Origin: Lycocorax pyrrhopterus obiensis
Taxonomy: Eukaryota > Chordata > Aves > Passeriformes > Paradisaeidae
Assembly: GCA_014706295.1 (NCBI GenBank)
Contig: JACSVZ010000004.1
Span: 86,807,047 to 86,871,046, forward strand
DNA: 64,000 nucleotides
Direction: 5' to 3'
This document shows, piece by piece, positions 1-14,426 of this stretch. The notes beneath the pieces were generated by a model that saw nothing but the letters and a program-made list of their open reading frames with translations, searched no databases and was not told the DNA's origin. How positions within the stretch are numbered: position 1 is the stretch's first letter; each line of letters opens with the position of its first letter. Both the position numbers and the translations under genes were made by a program.

Positions 1-3000
1 GTTCTAACTTTTACTCACAACATTCACTATTCACCCTTACTCACTTTTACTGTTGCAAATGTGTGTGTATGTACCATGGGATAAATAAATTGCTAATTTC
101 ACAGTTAGCTTTAGTTGCAGATGCAATAGCTAAAAGCATGAAAACCCCTGAGCATGGGAGGAGTTGGCCATAAAAATACTTGAAGCATAGTTTTTCAAAT
201 CCTTCCTTAAAATAATTTCTGTCATGGTGCCTACTAACACTGAACAATGGCTATGCTTTGTTAACTCCAGTATTTGTTGTAAGTGATTCTTGTCTCATGT
301 TTACCTCTTGCTCCTATCTTTTTATTTAGTTCTTAAACCCTGTGAAAGCTAAAGGTATAAAAAACCTCTTAGGTACCTAATGTGCAGTTTAGGATAATTA
401 ACATGCAAATTCAAGAGAGCAAAACACTTAAAAAGAAATTCCTATGCAGCCTTCTCAGATTTCTGGGAAGCCAGGGGTGCCTGAGACCCACCAGAAAACT
501 TCCCTCTGTGCTCAAGGTCTCCTACAGTACATGTCTAAAGGTGCAGTGGTTTTGGCTGAACTGAACTTGTCATAGAGTTTGCCAAAAGTCCTTGATGAAG
601 CAGGCATTACACAGTCTCTCTGACTGGCTTTGTGCAAGCAGTTCCTTGGCTCATTTAAAGGAAGGTCCCCAGGCTTTTGGATCCTCAAACAGGTCCTGCA
701 CCTCACAGCGTCTTCTCTTGTCTCTGGTCAAAAAAACAAGGCAGCTAGCAGTGAATTACAGCTAAGCAATACTCCTGAAACAGGACAGTTGCAGGTCGGC
801 TGTGTGGTGAAGTGCTGAAGCCAGTGGATCAGAGCACCCAGGTCACTTCTAGTCCCTGCTGTCAGGCTTGCCTGTGCTTTCCTTTCTACCAAAGATACAG
901 GAATGGCAGAGCACTGGAATAAAACCCCTTGTCTTCAACTCAGCTGCTGTTTCCTGAACCAAACACTTCTCAGACACAATTCCTTTCCCTTTCCCCGTTA
1001 TGGGTCTGTGTGACCGACACAGTATTTCATCAAGAGTGAAATGTGTTTGGGGATCATAGAAATAATAGGCTACAGTTATTGCTTGAAAACAAGTTTAAAG
1101 AACATTCAGCAGACAAATTACACTCTTCCTGAGACATCGCTGAACAACCTCAAGTTGAGTACTGTTGTATTGTGTATTGTATTTCCTAAGAATTAATGAA
1201 TGACAGCTGGAAAGCCACAAATCACTCTGCACTAATTCAGGCATTGCTTCGATGGGAGATCTCCTAGGAGTGGAAAGAGTTGCTGGTGATTCAGTAAGTG
1301 ATTTTTTATACAGATCACATTGTTTCATGCAGGATTATACTGCCCAGAATATTTTCTTTCATTTGGGGCTGATCCAAAGTCATCTAGAACTGACAGGCCG
1401 TATCTGTATAAGAAATTAGCAGGGCAGTAGTCTTGCAGTTTTAGTATTCAGTTTTATATGTGTTGTTTTAGCAAAAGGATAGGTAGTGAAAGATGGGAGA
1501 GAGATTAGCCAACTTTTAAAGCATAAGTAATTTTTTGAATTGCTGAAGGCAGTAATACAGATAGAAAGGAAATTCACTTTCTTTTATGAAGAGAATCTGT
1601 GTAAAAATGTGAGGAACGCGAAGTGATGCTTCAGAAAAAGCCAGTAAACGTTTAAAGTAGAAAAATGACTGGCTCTTTGTTACATGGCTTAATATAAAAC
1701 TACTGGAGTGTAGAATTTACCAAAGAGACAATTCAGAAGATGGGAAGTGATGTGGAGATCTAGTTAGAGGTTATGGTATTTTGAGTAAAGTTACATGTGT
1801 GGGTTAGCTAATGTGACAAACACATAGTGTAGCTAAAAGAAATAGTAAAACCTTTATAGGAATTTGTTACAGACCTCCAAGGAAGGGTAAAAAGATGGGT
1901 CAGGAAGCTTCTTTCTGGAGAGGCCCTGGTAAGGTAGGCCATTGATCTAAGGAGATTTGAGATTCATTGACAATTGACTCCCGTTGTTTGTATAGAATGG
2001 GTGTGCAAGGGAAAGTTTTTAATGGAAGTGTTAAAGAACTCTTTTCCTGTAAAGCTTGTTTAGTTGCCAGAAAGATTTGTCTGTCTTTGTAACATATATT
2101 CAAACATGAGAAAGAGTATGCTGAGAGGCAAAGAGGGTATTTGTCTGGCTGTGATACCTGAATAAATGAAACAATCACACGTGAGTCCCATAGAATTTTA
2201 TCAAATTCAAATTGCTATCCTAATTCATTAAAATGAACTGATCCCTACAGTACAGGGATCAAATTCTAACTTAAAGAAAACAAGTATAAAATTCTAATGA
2301 CTTAGAAGAACCAAGGATTTTTACTACCTTGGGTAATCATTTTCACCTTATTGGACACAATGAGATGAATGAGATTGATTACTTGCCAAATGAAACTAGA
2401 TTTATTAGTTCTTTCTTTTTACAGAAAACATGAATTTTGAAATAAAATCCCTACTTTAGTACCAGAAACAGAATTTAGCAAGCCTTTAATTAAACTTAAA
2501 AGGTTCAGACTGCAAAATCCAGATTTGTGATTACAGGTTTTTACTGCAAACATTATAATATATCCCCTTATAGAGAGCTTAAAATATTTAACAATATTTT
2601 ATGAATTTCTTTAAGATGCTTGAATTTTAAAGATGAAATAAAAGAAAAGCAAATCCAAATAAGAATGGCTGACTGCTTACCTCTTCCCTGCATTGCTTGA
2701 CTGAATTGATTCTAGCCTCTTGGTGTATGCTGGAGACACTAACCAAACTGTATTTTTGTGCATCCAGTTTACTTATGTAGTAAAATCTAGGTTCACTCAA
2801 ATCCACTCAGTTTTGGTATGGCTGTTTTAACTGCCAGAACCAGGAGAGGAATCTGAGCGTAGGTGCTGAAGTTCATGGTTTATTAATTTACAAGGATCAT
2901 TTTGTTAGAGGAATAAGGGTTCGAAATAGCCAGCAGCATGAAATGGTAGAGCCTAAATTAAGCGACTAAAAAAATTCTGTGTTTAAAATTCCCTCCTGTG

Positions 3001-6000
3001 ATTTACGTGAATTTCCATGCAAAACATGAGATGAATTTTCCACCCAAAACCATCTCCTAGATGTAGCTGTCCATCTTATCCTTTTTATTTTTCAAATACA
3101 GGATTTGGTTTTTATGGCTGTTGAGCTTTCTTGAAGTCACAAGCTGTCAAGACTTCTTTCAGGTGCAGGTTAGAGGCCAGCTTGTTGCTGAGATCTCTTG
3201 TCCAGGAGCTGCTTGCTGCTAAGGATCCTCAGTGCAGGCTCCCTCTCCTTCATTTGGCAGTGGCTTTAAACCTGAAGCTCTGGTGCTTGGCCCTTGCCCG
3301 AGCTACTCTGCAGCAGCACTGCAATTGCACTTGTACCCAGTCTTGTACCTCCGTGTTCTCATCCTCATCCTCACCTGCTGGCTTGACTTACTGGCTTAGC
3401 CTCAGACCTGGCTGATCTTGTCTGATCCTGGTTATTGTCTCCAGACCTGATTCCAATATTGAATCTCTGACTCAACTTCCTGGCTTCGTTTTTCTGGTGA
3501 TGTTGCCACCACTGCCTGCCTGGCTATGAACCTTGGCCCCTTGCTTGCCTTCTTTTATGGAGTCGTCTGTCCTTGCTGCTGTTTAAGACAGTCAAGTCTT
3601 TAGAGAAGGGACTGGCAACCAATAACTTGAGCTTTAAAGATGGCTTTTAATGGCAGGTAGTGGAGTGGGTGCTGAGAGTTGGTGGGTCTCATGTGCTTTG
3701 ATATTGGAGCTCAGCTGGAGGCTTTGTCTTGCAGAGGTAAGATATTCCTACTCCATTAAATTTAGAAAGCATTTCATCGTGTCTGGGTGTACACAAAGCC
3801 CTAACAGTTCTCCACTGGCAGCTCTGTTGGTGAAAAAAAGACTCAAGAAAGCCTGAGAAATTGGTGTTGGTGTCTGACAGCACTTAAACATCTCTCTCAG
3901 GTGCCAGATTATGTTCGTGGACATTTCTGTGACTGACATAAAAGAATATACATGTAATGCCCATAATGATGAATTTCCAAATAGATATGTAATCTGGAAG
4001 AACATTTCTGTATTAGAAAATTCACTTAACATTTGTATCCTGCAGTCAGTTCTTTCACCTTGGATTTGTCTGGCATATTTTAGTAGATATCTTACAAGGA
4101 CGAGGGCTCATCCTAGCTTATCCCAGTGAATGACTAGTAGTTACAGCTAGAAGCCAAGCAAGTTAGAGTAGCTGAATAGAATAGAGAAATGATAAAATAA
4201 AATAATGGTAAAATGGCACAAAGGTATGGATAGAAGTGGGGGAAGGCTGAATGGGAAAAAGGCAAATGCATGTGTATAGTAAATCCAAATAAATTGTTTC
4301 AGGGTTTCTGTTGGTGATTTATTACCTTTTTACTGAATTATGCATACAAACATGTACACAGTCACCATTTAATCTCTTGATATGAAAAGAAGCAACAGGA
4401 TAATTTTCTTGAAGTACAGTTTTACGAAACTATGTTGTAAAAAGTTATAAGCACAATTCCTTTAGTTTAGTTTTCATGAGCTTTATGTACTGATCAAGAA
4501 AGAAAAAAAACCCAAACCAATACTGTATTATTCTTTATTTGTAAGCAAGGCTCTCTTTTTATTTCCCTGGAAAGCACAATCATCCAGAACTATAGTGAGG
4601 TACAATGAATTGACACGTCTGTTTTAAGGCAGAGAAGATAGATAAGCAACTATGAAAATGTGTGAAGCCTTGCATGTACTCATTGTGCTAGGAATTTCTC
4701 CTATAACAGTGCATACGAACTTTTTAGCTGAGGAAGCCAGTCCAGCCATATTTGTCTGTTGCACAAATCAAAAAAATACTAGTTTTGGGGAGTTCTATAG
4801 TAACTGACAAAATGAACTTGTAGGTATTGATCTGCCAAAATTCTTGTTTCAATAATGCATTAAATGATACTAGTATTTTAGGGTTTTTTCAGCAGTGTGC
4901 TCACTACCTAGCAATTAAATTATTCATATCTGAACTAAATTTTAACAGAACAAAGAATAGTCATGACAGTTCAGTTAAAATTTCAACACTGTCTTACAGA
5001 CTGTTTTTCTAAGCTAATAGGGAGGTACTGTGTGGAATTAAGGAGGTACAGCAGACAGGAAGCATAACATCTTGGCTTGGCTTTTTCTTTTTTTTTTTTA
5101 CTGTATTCATAAAACAGAAATAAGGCTTATCTCTTAGTTTGTGAAATGCTAGAAAAAAAAAACAGAGGAAGATCATCAGATCAGTACAAATAGATTTGAT
5201 GAAGATTTAAAACTAATTTTTGAAATTGAAATTTAAAAACAGAATAGATTTCTAGTTTTGTGTAGAACGTAATTTTTAGATTAAAAAAGCTAAGGTATCT
5301 GAGTGAGCAAATGATCAAAATACATACATGCCTAATCAAATTATCTGAGCCCTGTAACCTTCCATTTCTTTTACCCTGCACAACTTGGCACTCTGAAGAC
5401 ATTATGTAGCACAATGTGAGCATAGGAGAGACTTGCCATATGAAGCATGCACATATTTGGGGATATTGAAAAAAAAATTAATATTTTTGCATTCCTATTT
5501 TGAGAAAAAGCATAGAAATGGAAAGGCTTCAGCAGACCTCACAAATTTGCTTTTCTCTGCTGTTTACAAATATATGCCAGGAAACTGCAGAAGACTTAAC
5601 AGAGATCTCCAGAAACTAATTTCAAGGTTCAGATAGGGAAATGTTACAAAAAAATTCAGTTTGACTGAGAATAGCTGTACAGAATTCAGGAAGGGCTGGT
5701 CATGCTTCAGTATTTTGCTGGAATTCTTTGAGGCAATCACTGCCAAAGAAGACAAAGGATGTACAATGGCCATCATATGCTTTGATTTTTCAAAAAACAA
5801 TTTAAAGTGTTCAGCACTGGAAGTTAATATTAAGGTGTGGAGGCATGTAATAAGTGGAAAGTTGGCTAAATGTCAGGAAACAAATGGAATTATGAAATGG
5901 AATTTCTTTAAGCTGGAAAGCACCCATCATCACGTTGTGGATATATTGGTTTGTGGGTCCTAGGTTTTCCTGCTTAAATGAATAATTTGCAATATCCTAA

Positions 6001-6977
6001 TGCTCATGTTAAGGACAATTGTTTTAAATTGTAGAAATTAAATTTTTTCAGATTTTAGATTGCCATTGTGAGAAACAGGATAGCTAGCACAATTTGTAAG
6101 TGGAAATCTGTGTAATATTCTAAAACATGCAAGAGAAAATGTTTGAGATCAAACGTAAGAGAATGGGAATACACATAATTTTAGGTAATGCAAGAAACTT
6201 TATTACAACATGCATGTTCTTTTAAATAAGGGTATTCCTAGATTTCTACTTTTGGATTTTTCTAAGAATTAAATTATCCTGGGCACTTACTAGGTATTTT
6301 CTGGGTTTGAAAGTACAAACAGTACTTCTGAATTATTTGTTAACAAACTAGAAGTGTTGGCAGTAAAATAAAATTCTTTAGAAAACATCAATTTGCGTTT
6401 TTGTTTCTGTTTCCTTTTATTCTCCCTTCCCTGTGGAAATGACACAGCACTTAGCTAAAACTAGCACTTAAAAAAGCAGATGTTGGAGACAAAAACGTAT
6501 GTGATATTAGGAAAGAACGTGAATAGAATTGTTTGAGATTGAAAGCTAACAAGACAGGTGAATAAGACTCTATTTGAAAGCAGGTAAGTTAGGAGAAAAT
6601 GGCAGGTGAATTATGAAAAAGTACCAGGCTGCAAAGTACACATTTTCTTCCTCTGAAGAGAACTTAAAAAGAGGGTGTCTACTTTGAGAAAGTAGAAAAA
6701 AACTTGCATTTGAATGAATAATATTGCTACTGTGAGCAGTCAGCTAGTTACTATTGTAACTGAAAAAACATACTGCACAAATGAATAAATCAGACCTACA
6801 TATGGGAAGAAAATGAAAACATAGGCGTTCATGCTCAAAATCTGACAGATGTTTTCCAGTATTTTGTCTCTCTCTCTCTTTTTTTTTTTAATACATACTG
6901 GTTTTATGTTGTTGCCTGTAATATCAGCAAGATAAGAAATAAAGCAAATGAACAGGCAGCTCCACTCTTGGTCTTTT

Positions 6978-7040
6978 CTCAGATCAGTACAAAAGAATTA
7001 GCAACCCTAGTTTTCTCTCAGATCAGTACAAAAGAATTAG
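6978..7040. repeat. Two-copy tandem duplication, period 39 bp
   Basis: A 24-bp block beginning CTCAGATCAG and ending GAATTAG occurs at 6978-7001 and again, identical, at 7017-7040. The spacer between the copies is 15 bp. It lies in intron sequence and looks like a small local duplication with no coding content. Confidence 0.85.
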
Positions 7041-10000
7041 AAACTGTATTTTTATTGCTTTCTGCTGCTTTTTGCAGAATGTGCATAGTATGCGATTTCT
7101 GACCAGCTGAATGTTTTTGACCCCTATCTTTATGCTTCAGAAAAACTTGACAGTCTGAGAGTCCACAAAGAAATTAATCATTACTATTATTACAACTGTT
7201 ACAGTATAATTGGGGAAAAAATTAAATGGTAGGCTTTATTTCAAGATTCTTATTGTTTGAGCATTTTAGGATAGGAAGGGGAATATATTTGTTATTGTAT
7301 ATTGAAATAGCAGTGAGAGTTCCTGAGGCAAAGATTTGTTTACATGCATATACCAATAGATATTCTGTATGTATGGTTTTGTGGGTTTTGGATTTTATTT
7401 GAAATGAAACTTAGCATACTGTAAAGGATTAACACATAAGAGAAATCTGCATTGTTTTAGCTGCCTGTAATACGCTGACTGGATTTCAGAAGCTTTCAGC
7501 CCTAGTTACTGAACCAACAAACCTCAAGTCTAAAGTCTGTTTCAGGATACTAATCAAAGAGATCCTTCATCAGGTATAGCTTAGTCTCATCTTCAAATTA
7601 CCTCACTAGAGCTGACTTGGGACAGTAGACACGACTTCCCTTTGGCTTACAATCAAACCTCAACTGTCTTCTGAAATATTTTTAAACATTTGATTTTCAC
7701 ATGCAAATCTATGCATCTTTCTTTATATCTCTGCAAATTCATACATGCTTAGCACTCTGTGTCTAAATGGAATATGAATGGAAAATCATTGCAGCAACTA
7801 TACAAATAAAATCTGAAGTGGTTTTCATTTTCTGTCTTAAAAGCAAAGATCATTTCTGTACAAATATTATTGAAACTGTGTATTTATAAAAAAAATTAAT
7901 TTGTTCTTTTTCTGTGCTGGTGTCCTCCTTGCATGCTTCTACTTTTTTTCTTGGAATGCTGTTTTATTGTGTCTTTCCTAATCACATCTTAAATGCTTTA
8001 ATTTCTGAGTTTCCCATCCTGTAAGTGGCATTCATTTGTACATTTTATTCTTCAGTGTCAGTAGTACATTCCAATTAAGGCTTCATGATCATTTTCTGAT
8101 TCATTAAATCTAGAACCATTAATACCATACTGATTTGGTTGATCAGTACCTAAAATACATTTCTAATATTGCTTTCATTGCTATGCATCTTTGTCCTCTT
8201 GAGAATGCACTTCTTCCTATGCAAAAATAAACAGATTCAGAGAATTTACTTTAAATGATTGATTCTCTGGTCTTCATCAGATTCTGTTCTGCTGCATCTT
8301 TGGTTGTCATATCTGGAACTACAGTTTGCAAAAGGGAAAGGAACTAGTATTAATAAGATATGAGGAGAAAATTCTGGTTTTTTCACCTTTTTCCAGATTA
8401 TAAGAAGCTTGCAAAATAGTGCTTGCAAACAAGGCTCACACAAAATAGCACAGTATATAATTTAGATACAAAATTAGCAGATTATAGGTGCTTTTTAGGG
8501 TAATACTCCACACAGCCTGTTAGAGTCTACCTCCACTTCACTTTGTTCTCCCTTGTAATGCCTTTTTGCTACTCTTTGTCTCTGTCAGTGCTTAAGCAGA
8601 GTAAATATCCTGCTGGCAGCCCACTGGCAAGAGGAAAGAATGACGTGAACAGATACCGTGCTCCTGCATTCACCTAATCCTAATGTTTTCCCTGGCACTT
8701 ATGTTAATTTTTTTTCTCTCTTTCACTATTTTCCTAGTCATTGTTTGATTGTTGTAAGTCCACATGGCCTGAGCAATAGTCTTTTTACAGACCTCCTTTT
8801 ATCATCCCAACTGTGTCTTGTTTAACTTGACTATTTAAATGGCTAAGAGTCAGTATCATCCAGTTCTGAAGTGGATTGGGCAATAATCCAGGTCTTTTTG
8901 TTAGAGACAGACATTCATTTCTTTGGACTAGAAACAAATTACTTCCAAATGCTGGAAATGTAAGAAGTCTTTTCAAAAAAAAAAGGGGTTCAGGTGTTTA
9001 TAGAACAAATTAGTATAGAATAGTTTTCAAAATGCTAAGCCACATTTAAAATAAATATTTAGTACTTTTAGAAGCTGTGAAAATACAGCACTAAAAAACT
9101 GAAATCACTGATCTTTAGCATGTGTAAAAAGTATTGTGACGGCACACTGGTGTCTAATTCCTCATGCATATTTCTATTGTGCCTTGGATTGCATGCATAA
9201 AAAGTAGGATTTTGGGGTGGTTTTTTGCATGATCGATAGTGACTGGCTGTAGGTTTAATGAGATGACTGCCTGTAGCAATCAGAAGTTGAACTGATAACT
9301 GTTGTTTTACAACAGTGTTTGATTCAATTCCTAAAAATCAAAGTCTTGATTATCTAGATGACTGTAAAATAAAGACTTCATTGGTCTGAAGATTGTTTCC
9401 TGTGCCTTATTCAGCATTACATAAGCACCCTCTCATTCACAGAAAGACAAGCTAGTTCTCCACAATTGTTACTTGTCCCTTTTAGTTTTATGGTGTCTTG
9501 CTTGTCTCTTCCACACCTTCCAACTTCCACAACAAATGAAATGGGATTTCCACAAATAAGTGTGCTACACAACTGGCTCATTTCAGAACCCATCCTTGCA
9601 AGCCCATCCTATTCTCCCTTCTCAGCACCCCTGCCACAACATGCATTTCTTCCTCAATTGTTATCTCATCAGCTGCCGTGGTAATTTTAGAGAAGATGTT
9701 GTATGTCTGAATAGGGTTTGCATTCCTACAGTTGCTGTATCACTCCTTTAAAGGGTTGCCATGCTCAGCACGTCGTGGCCTCTCTGGCACTATAGCCAAT
9801 TGCTTTGTAAAGCTTGCATCCTGAAAATCAAACTCTTACCCTCCAAAAGTTCAGACTGACAACTATGGATGATCCCTAAATCCATAGTGCTAGTTCCCAG
9901 ACTGTGTCAGAAATTGCTTGGTGGAGCTCTCTCTGCCCCAAGGCAAATCTGTGCCAAGGATTGTGCAAGAGTTACACACAGTGGACAATTGAATTCCAGT

Positions 10001-13000
10001 CCTGATGCCATTTAGGTTTTTGGTCATATATATAGCCACAAAAGAGAACAACTTCCTGTGCATTAGCCACAGAAAAGAGAGATCTTTGCTGTCATTCCTA
10101 GTAGCATTTGTGGTGTTCCACAAATGGCATTCCATAATGACATTAAAGGATGTCTCCGGACATGAGATTTCAGAGGTTCTGGTCAGCTCTGAGTGTGCTG
10201 CTGATGTCCCTGGGGATTTGAGCTTGCATGCTGGGCACTAAAAAGGTACGTGGAGCAGTGACAGAAATAACATGCAGTATTTCAATATAATTTTAAAAAG
10301 AATTGTGGAAGAAAAATTTTGAAAGTGTGGTGAAGATGCAAGTAAGTACCTTTAAAACCAGTTTTTTTTCACAATTTAATTCCTCATTTAATTTACATGG
10401 TATTTTGAAAATTACTTATTTCAGTAAGACTTGCTTGACTTGTTTTTAGAAGTTCTCCCTATAATCATATTGTGCTTTAATCTGTACACATCAGCTAGAA
10501 GAAGATAAATGGCTTTTAGACATATTTATTTTTCTACTTAATGGGAATGACTCCCTCTCCCTTTTTACCCTAAAGTAGTTTTTCTTAAAAGTTTAATAGC
10601 AACTGTAAAAAAGGACAGAATCACTACAATGCTTCCCTCTTGGAGATTATTGTTTTCATAACCTTTCATTATTTGCGAGTGTGTGTATTCTAGATTTTGC
10701 CTGAAAAAAGAGAATATTGCATGGAATCTGAATTTCAGACCTACGCAAGGATCAGAGTAGTTTGCCATGGCAGGAACAGACTTGGGAAATGACAAATCCC
10801 AGGGTCTTCAGTAGGGAAGTGTAGTGTTTACAGGATGACGCTTCCTTCCTTTTTGGGCAGCTCTACAGACAGCTGTGCTGAGGGGGTGTAAACCTCTGGC
10901 CATTCTTGCATATTTACAGCTCCTCAGAAGGAATTTTATTATCATCTAGCAAACAATAAAGGAGGGAGAGTTACTTCCTATTCTGAGATGCATCAAGTGG
11001 CTTTAAGCAAGATCTTAGGGTGTTTTCTAAGGTAAACTAAACAGCAGAAAATCTGTAGATGACTGTGACCAGACAGGCTGGACTTCTGAACTCACTCCAA
11101 ATGAGTATGTTGGGTGGATCTTTGTAGCTTAGGAGAACAAGTGAGCATTTGCATAAGTGGGATAAGTTGAAGATGACTCTTCAGCTAAGACAGAAACCAA
11201 AGCTGATGTAGTACTTAAAGTATGATAATCATTTTTTCTTTCTGTGCTGTGAAGAAGCAACACTGAAACAGTCTCCCGAGTCAGAAAATTTATCATTTAT
11301 CTTTTTTTTCTTTTGAAATGTTGCATTATGAATTGAAACAGCCAGGCATTCAGAAATAAAAACTTTTTACTAATTTTTAAACATAAATGAGTGCTAGTGT
11401 TATACACGTCATATTTTTGTCAGCTTTCATGTTTGTCTGTTTACTTTTTTTCTCCTTTCTTGCTCAGTGCAAATGATATGTGGTAAGATTGCCAGAGGCA
11501 AATGATGTGATTTGCTTCACATAGTCCATTCAAATGCATAAATAGTTAGAGAAAGAAAGATTTTTTTTCTCTGATCAGTGTTCATAGCAGTTAAATTTTG
11601 CTTGCACTAAGAGTTGCAACAATAGGCAAAAATTTTTAATTTGATGTAGATCTTTTCCTCTAAAGAATAAACCAAGTAAACAAAATAAAAGAAGATTTAG
11701 CAATATAACATGTATCTGTAGAAAAAGATAAGATACTAAGTTGAATGTCTTTTTAACAAAAGAAGTCTTGTGGCTTTACTGCTGGCAGATACATTGGACA
11801 GACAGTTGCAAATGTATTTTTATAAAAAGGAACTTTCATCAGAATAAGAGAAAAATATTTGCAAGACATTTTACATTTTTTGGCTCCCCACCTTAATGCT
11901 ACCATTTAATTAGTCAATGTATTTGAAGGGAAGATTCTTATGGAGGCAGTGTAACATGCTAAAGTACTGTAATGTGATGAACATTATAAAATTGATCCAA
12001 GTATAATGGAACAGTAGAAGATGAGAAACTATTGCACATTTTAAAAAAAGTTTCTTGCATTATAATGAAAATTGTGATGAAAGTTTTATTTTAAATAAAG
12101 ATTCACTCTGCCTAGGGTAGCTAAAAAATGCAATCCTTTTCGATTGCATCTTCTTTGCTCATGTTACTGTAATTATTAACTGTATATTCCCATCCTGGAA
12201 TTCTACTCAAGACACTGTATTTTGCACAAAATGTAAAGTGCTACTTCCTTGAAATTATACAGATGGATGACTAAAACATATATTCCATAGCTCTTAAAGG
12301 GAGGTTGTTCCTTGGTTCTGAATCTTTGCAGTAGGTGCTGGATTTTCCAACAAGACCTTAGTGGTCCCATTTGTTAAATACATTTGTCTGAGTTTTGAAT
12401 CAAATAAGGATGTGCACAGCCATTTGCAAGTTCACAGGCTATTTAGCGAGAATGAATTTTAAGAAAAAAATGCCAACAGAAGTAAATTTTTTTTCTTGTT
12501 AAAAAAAATATAAAGGGAATAATCAAATTGCAAGCAAACAGAAATATCTAGTACTTTATTACACCATCATGTTTACAAACGTTTCTTGTAATATTGCCAT
12601 GATTTTTGCTTAACTAATTGGGAAACTAGTCTTTAGTTTCTCTAGAGAATGAGCTGTACAAGAATGAATACATTTGGTTTTGGGTTTTGTTTTATGGTAT
12701 TTGATGGTGTTGTATGTTTTACCCTTGCAATGATTTTCAAAACACAAATACTAGTGGAAAAGAAAAAATAGAAGCAAGATAGCTGCTGTAAATATTTTGT
12801 AAAATGTCCATCTGAAGCTCCTCAGCCTCTGGTAATTAGAAGCCATACTGTGGAGATTGACAGGGTAAATTGCCAGTTAATGTTTACACAACAAAACATA
12901 TGCCCAGTACAATATCCTACACTGATGTTACTGAAACCAGAGTCCGGAAATGTACAGTGGAAACAAGACGTGGTACTTTTCTTGTGCCAACATAAACAGC

Positions 13001-14403
13001 AATTACAGCACAGTGTGAGAGAAGTCATAAGAAATACTACTGCATATCAGTAGTTCAACAAAGTCAGCACTTTTCTGTAATTGCAGGGGAAAGGGCTGAA
13101 AAACATTACAGATCTCAGCAAGAAATGGCCCTTTATACTTTTAAACTGATCCTTGATAAAACAATGCCGGGGTCATGAGAAGGCTACTCTGCCAATTTTG
13201 CTTCACTGTGGGATCCATTGACATCTGGTTGAGCTGCGGAAGCTGGAAAACTTCTTTAATATTCTCTTGACAGTAAAGTGGACATGTGGAAAACATTCTA
13301 ATCTGTTAATCTTTGGTGCTCCTGAAGAAAAAGGACATTTGGCTTTATACTTTGTGATGATAAATATTGTCTCCAGTCTAGCTGTAAATAAGTTAAAAGC
13401 ATTTGAATGGAGGATGCAGTTCTTATTTTTCATATATGGGAGAAGATGGATGTGCACCTGTGCAATCCAGATGATGTAACAAATGCCAGGAGTTTTTTTT
13501 CTAAGGTCAGTTTACCATACATCTTGGAAATGCACTTTTCTTTTTGCTGAGTATGGTTTGTCAATGAATATTGGTGAGCAGAGTCTCTGAACCTCTGTAT
13601 ATCCTACATACTAAAGTAGAATAAAGTATTTTTTCACTCAGGGGATTCTGAAAATAGAATTAAGAGAGATTTGAAATAGTAGTTACGTCTGAATAAAAAG
13701 TGCAGGTTTTATTTAACAGCATAAACTGTACAAATTATTTTTGGTTGACTCTAAATCTAATATGGAGTGATAGTGAATGATGGAGATATATAGCTGTTCA
13801 GCTTGAGTAGGATGCACAATTGTTCATTTCTGTTGTGAGATTTATCTCCAGGAATGAGAAAAGGAATCTCTTGCATTAGAAAATAACTGCTATAAAATAT
13901 ATTATGTATTCCAAGTACAAAGCATCTATTATGTATATTAATATAAAATGCAAAAAATACTATGGATTATGTAAAGACCAAACAAGAATTCAAAATTCTA
14001 CATATCCTTGTAGTACATTCTAAAATAATCTCAAAATTTGTAACAATGCATGAATTTCTACACTTGATGAAAGTTAGATTTCCCAGTTCTAAGTAACAAA
14101 TTATATCATTGTAGCACATGCACTCTGCTGAAGATTTGTGATTTCTTTTAGGAAACTTTAAGTATCTTCTATTTAAAAATAAGTAGCTTCAGGAATTAAC
14201 AGAGCTCTTTCTTAATTCCCCCCCCGTCCTCAGAAATAAAACCCATAACAGTTGTTAAACCTGAAAACAGACTTTTGTTCTCTGATACAGTCAGATCCCT
14301 TTCTTTCTGCCCATTTATTAATGAACTCTGTTATTTCATTGATTGTTATTGAGATCTGCAAGAGGAATGAAATCTATGAACTCAAATTGCAGGTTAGAAA
14401 TAA

Positions 14404-14426
14404 TGATGACGATGATGATGATGATA
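14404..14426. repeat. (GAT)n microsatellite
   Basis: About seven GAT units, one of them imperfect (GAC). It lies in the HMGCLL1 intron and gives a run of Asp codons in a chance reading frame. Confidence 0.9.

Noticed and set aside
3131..3415. A 94-codon + strand frame in a GC-richer intron stretch
   Set aside because: Cys- and Leu-rich low-complexity product with no family resemblance and no exon boundaries of note.
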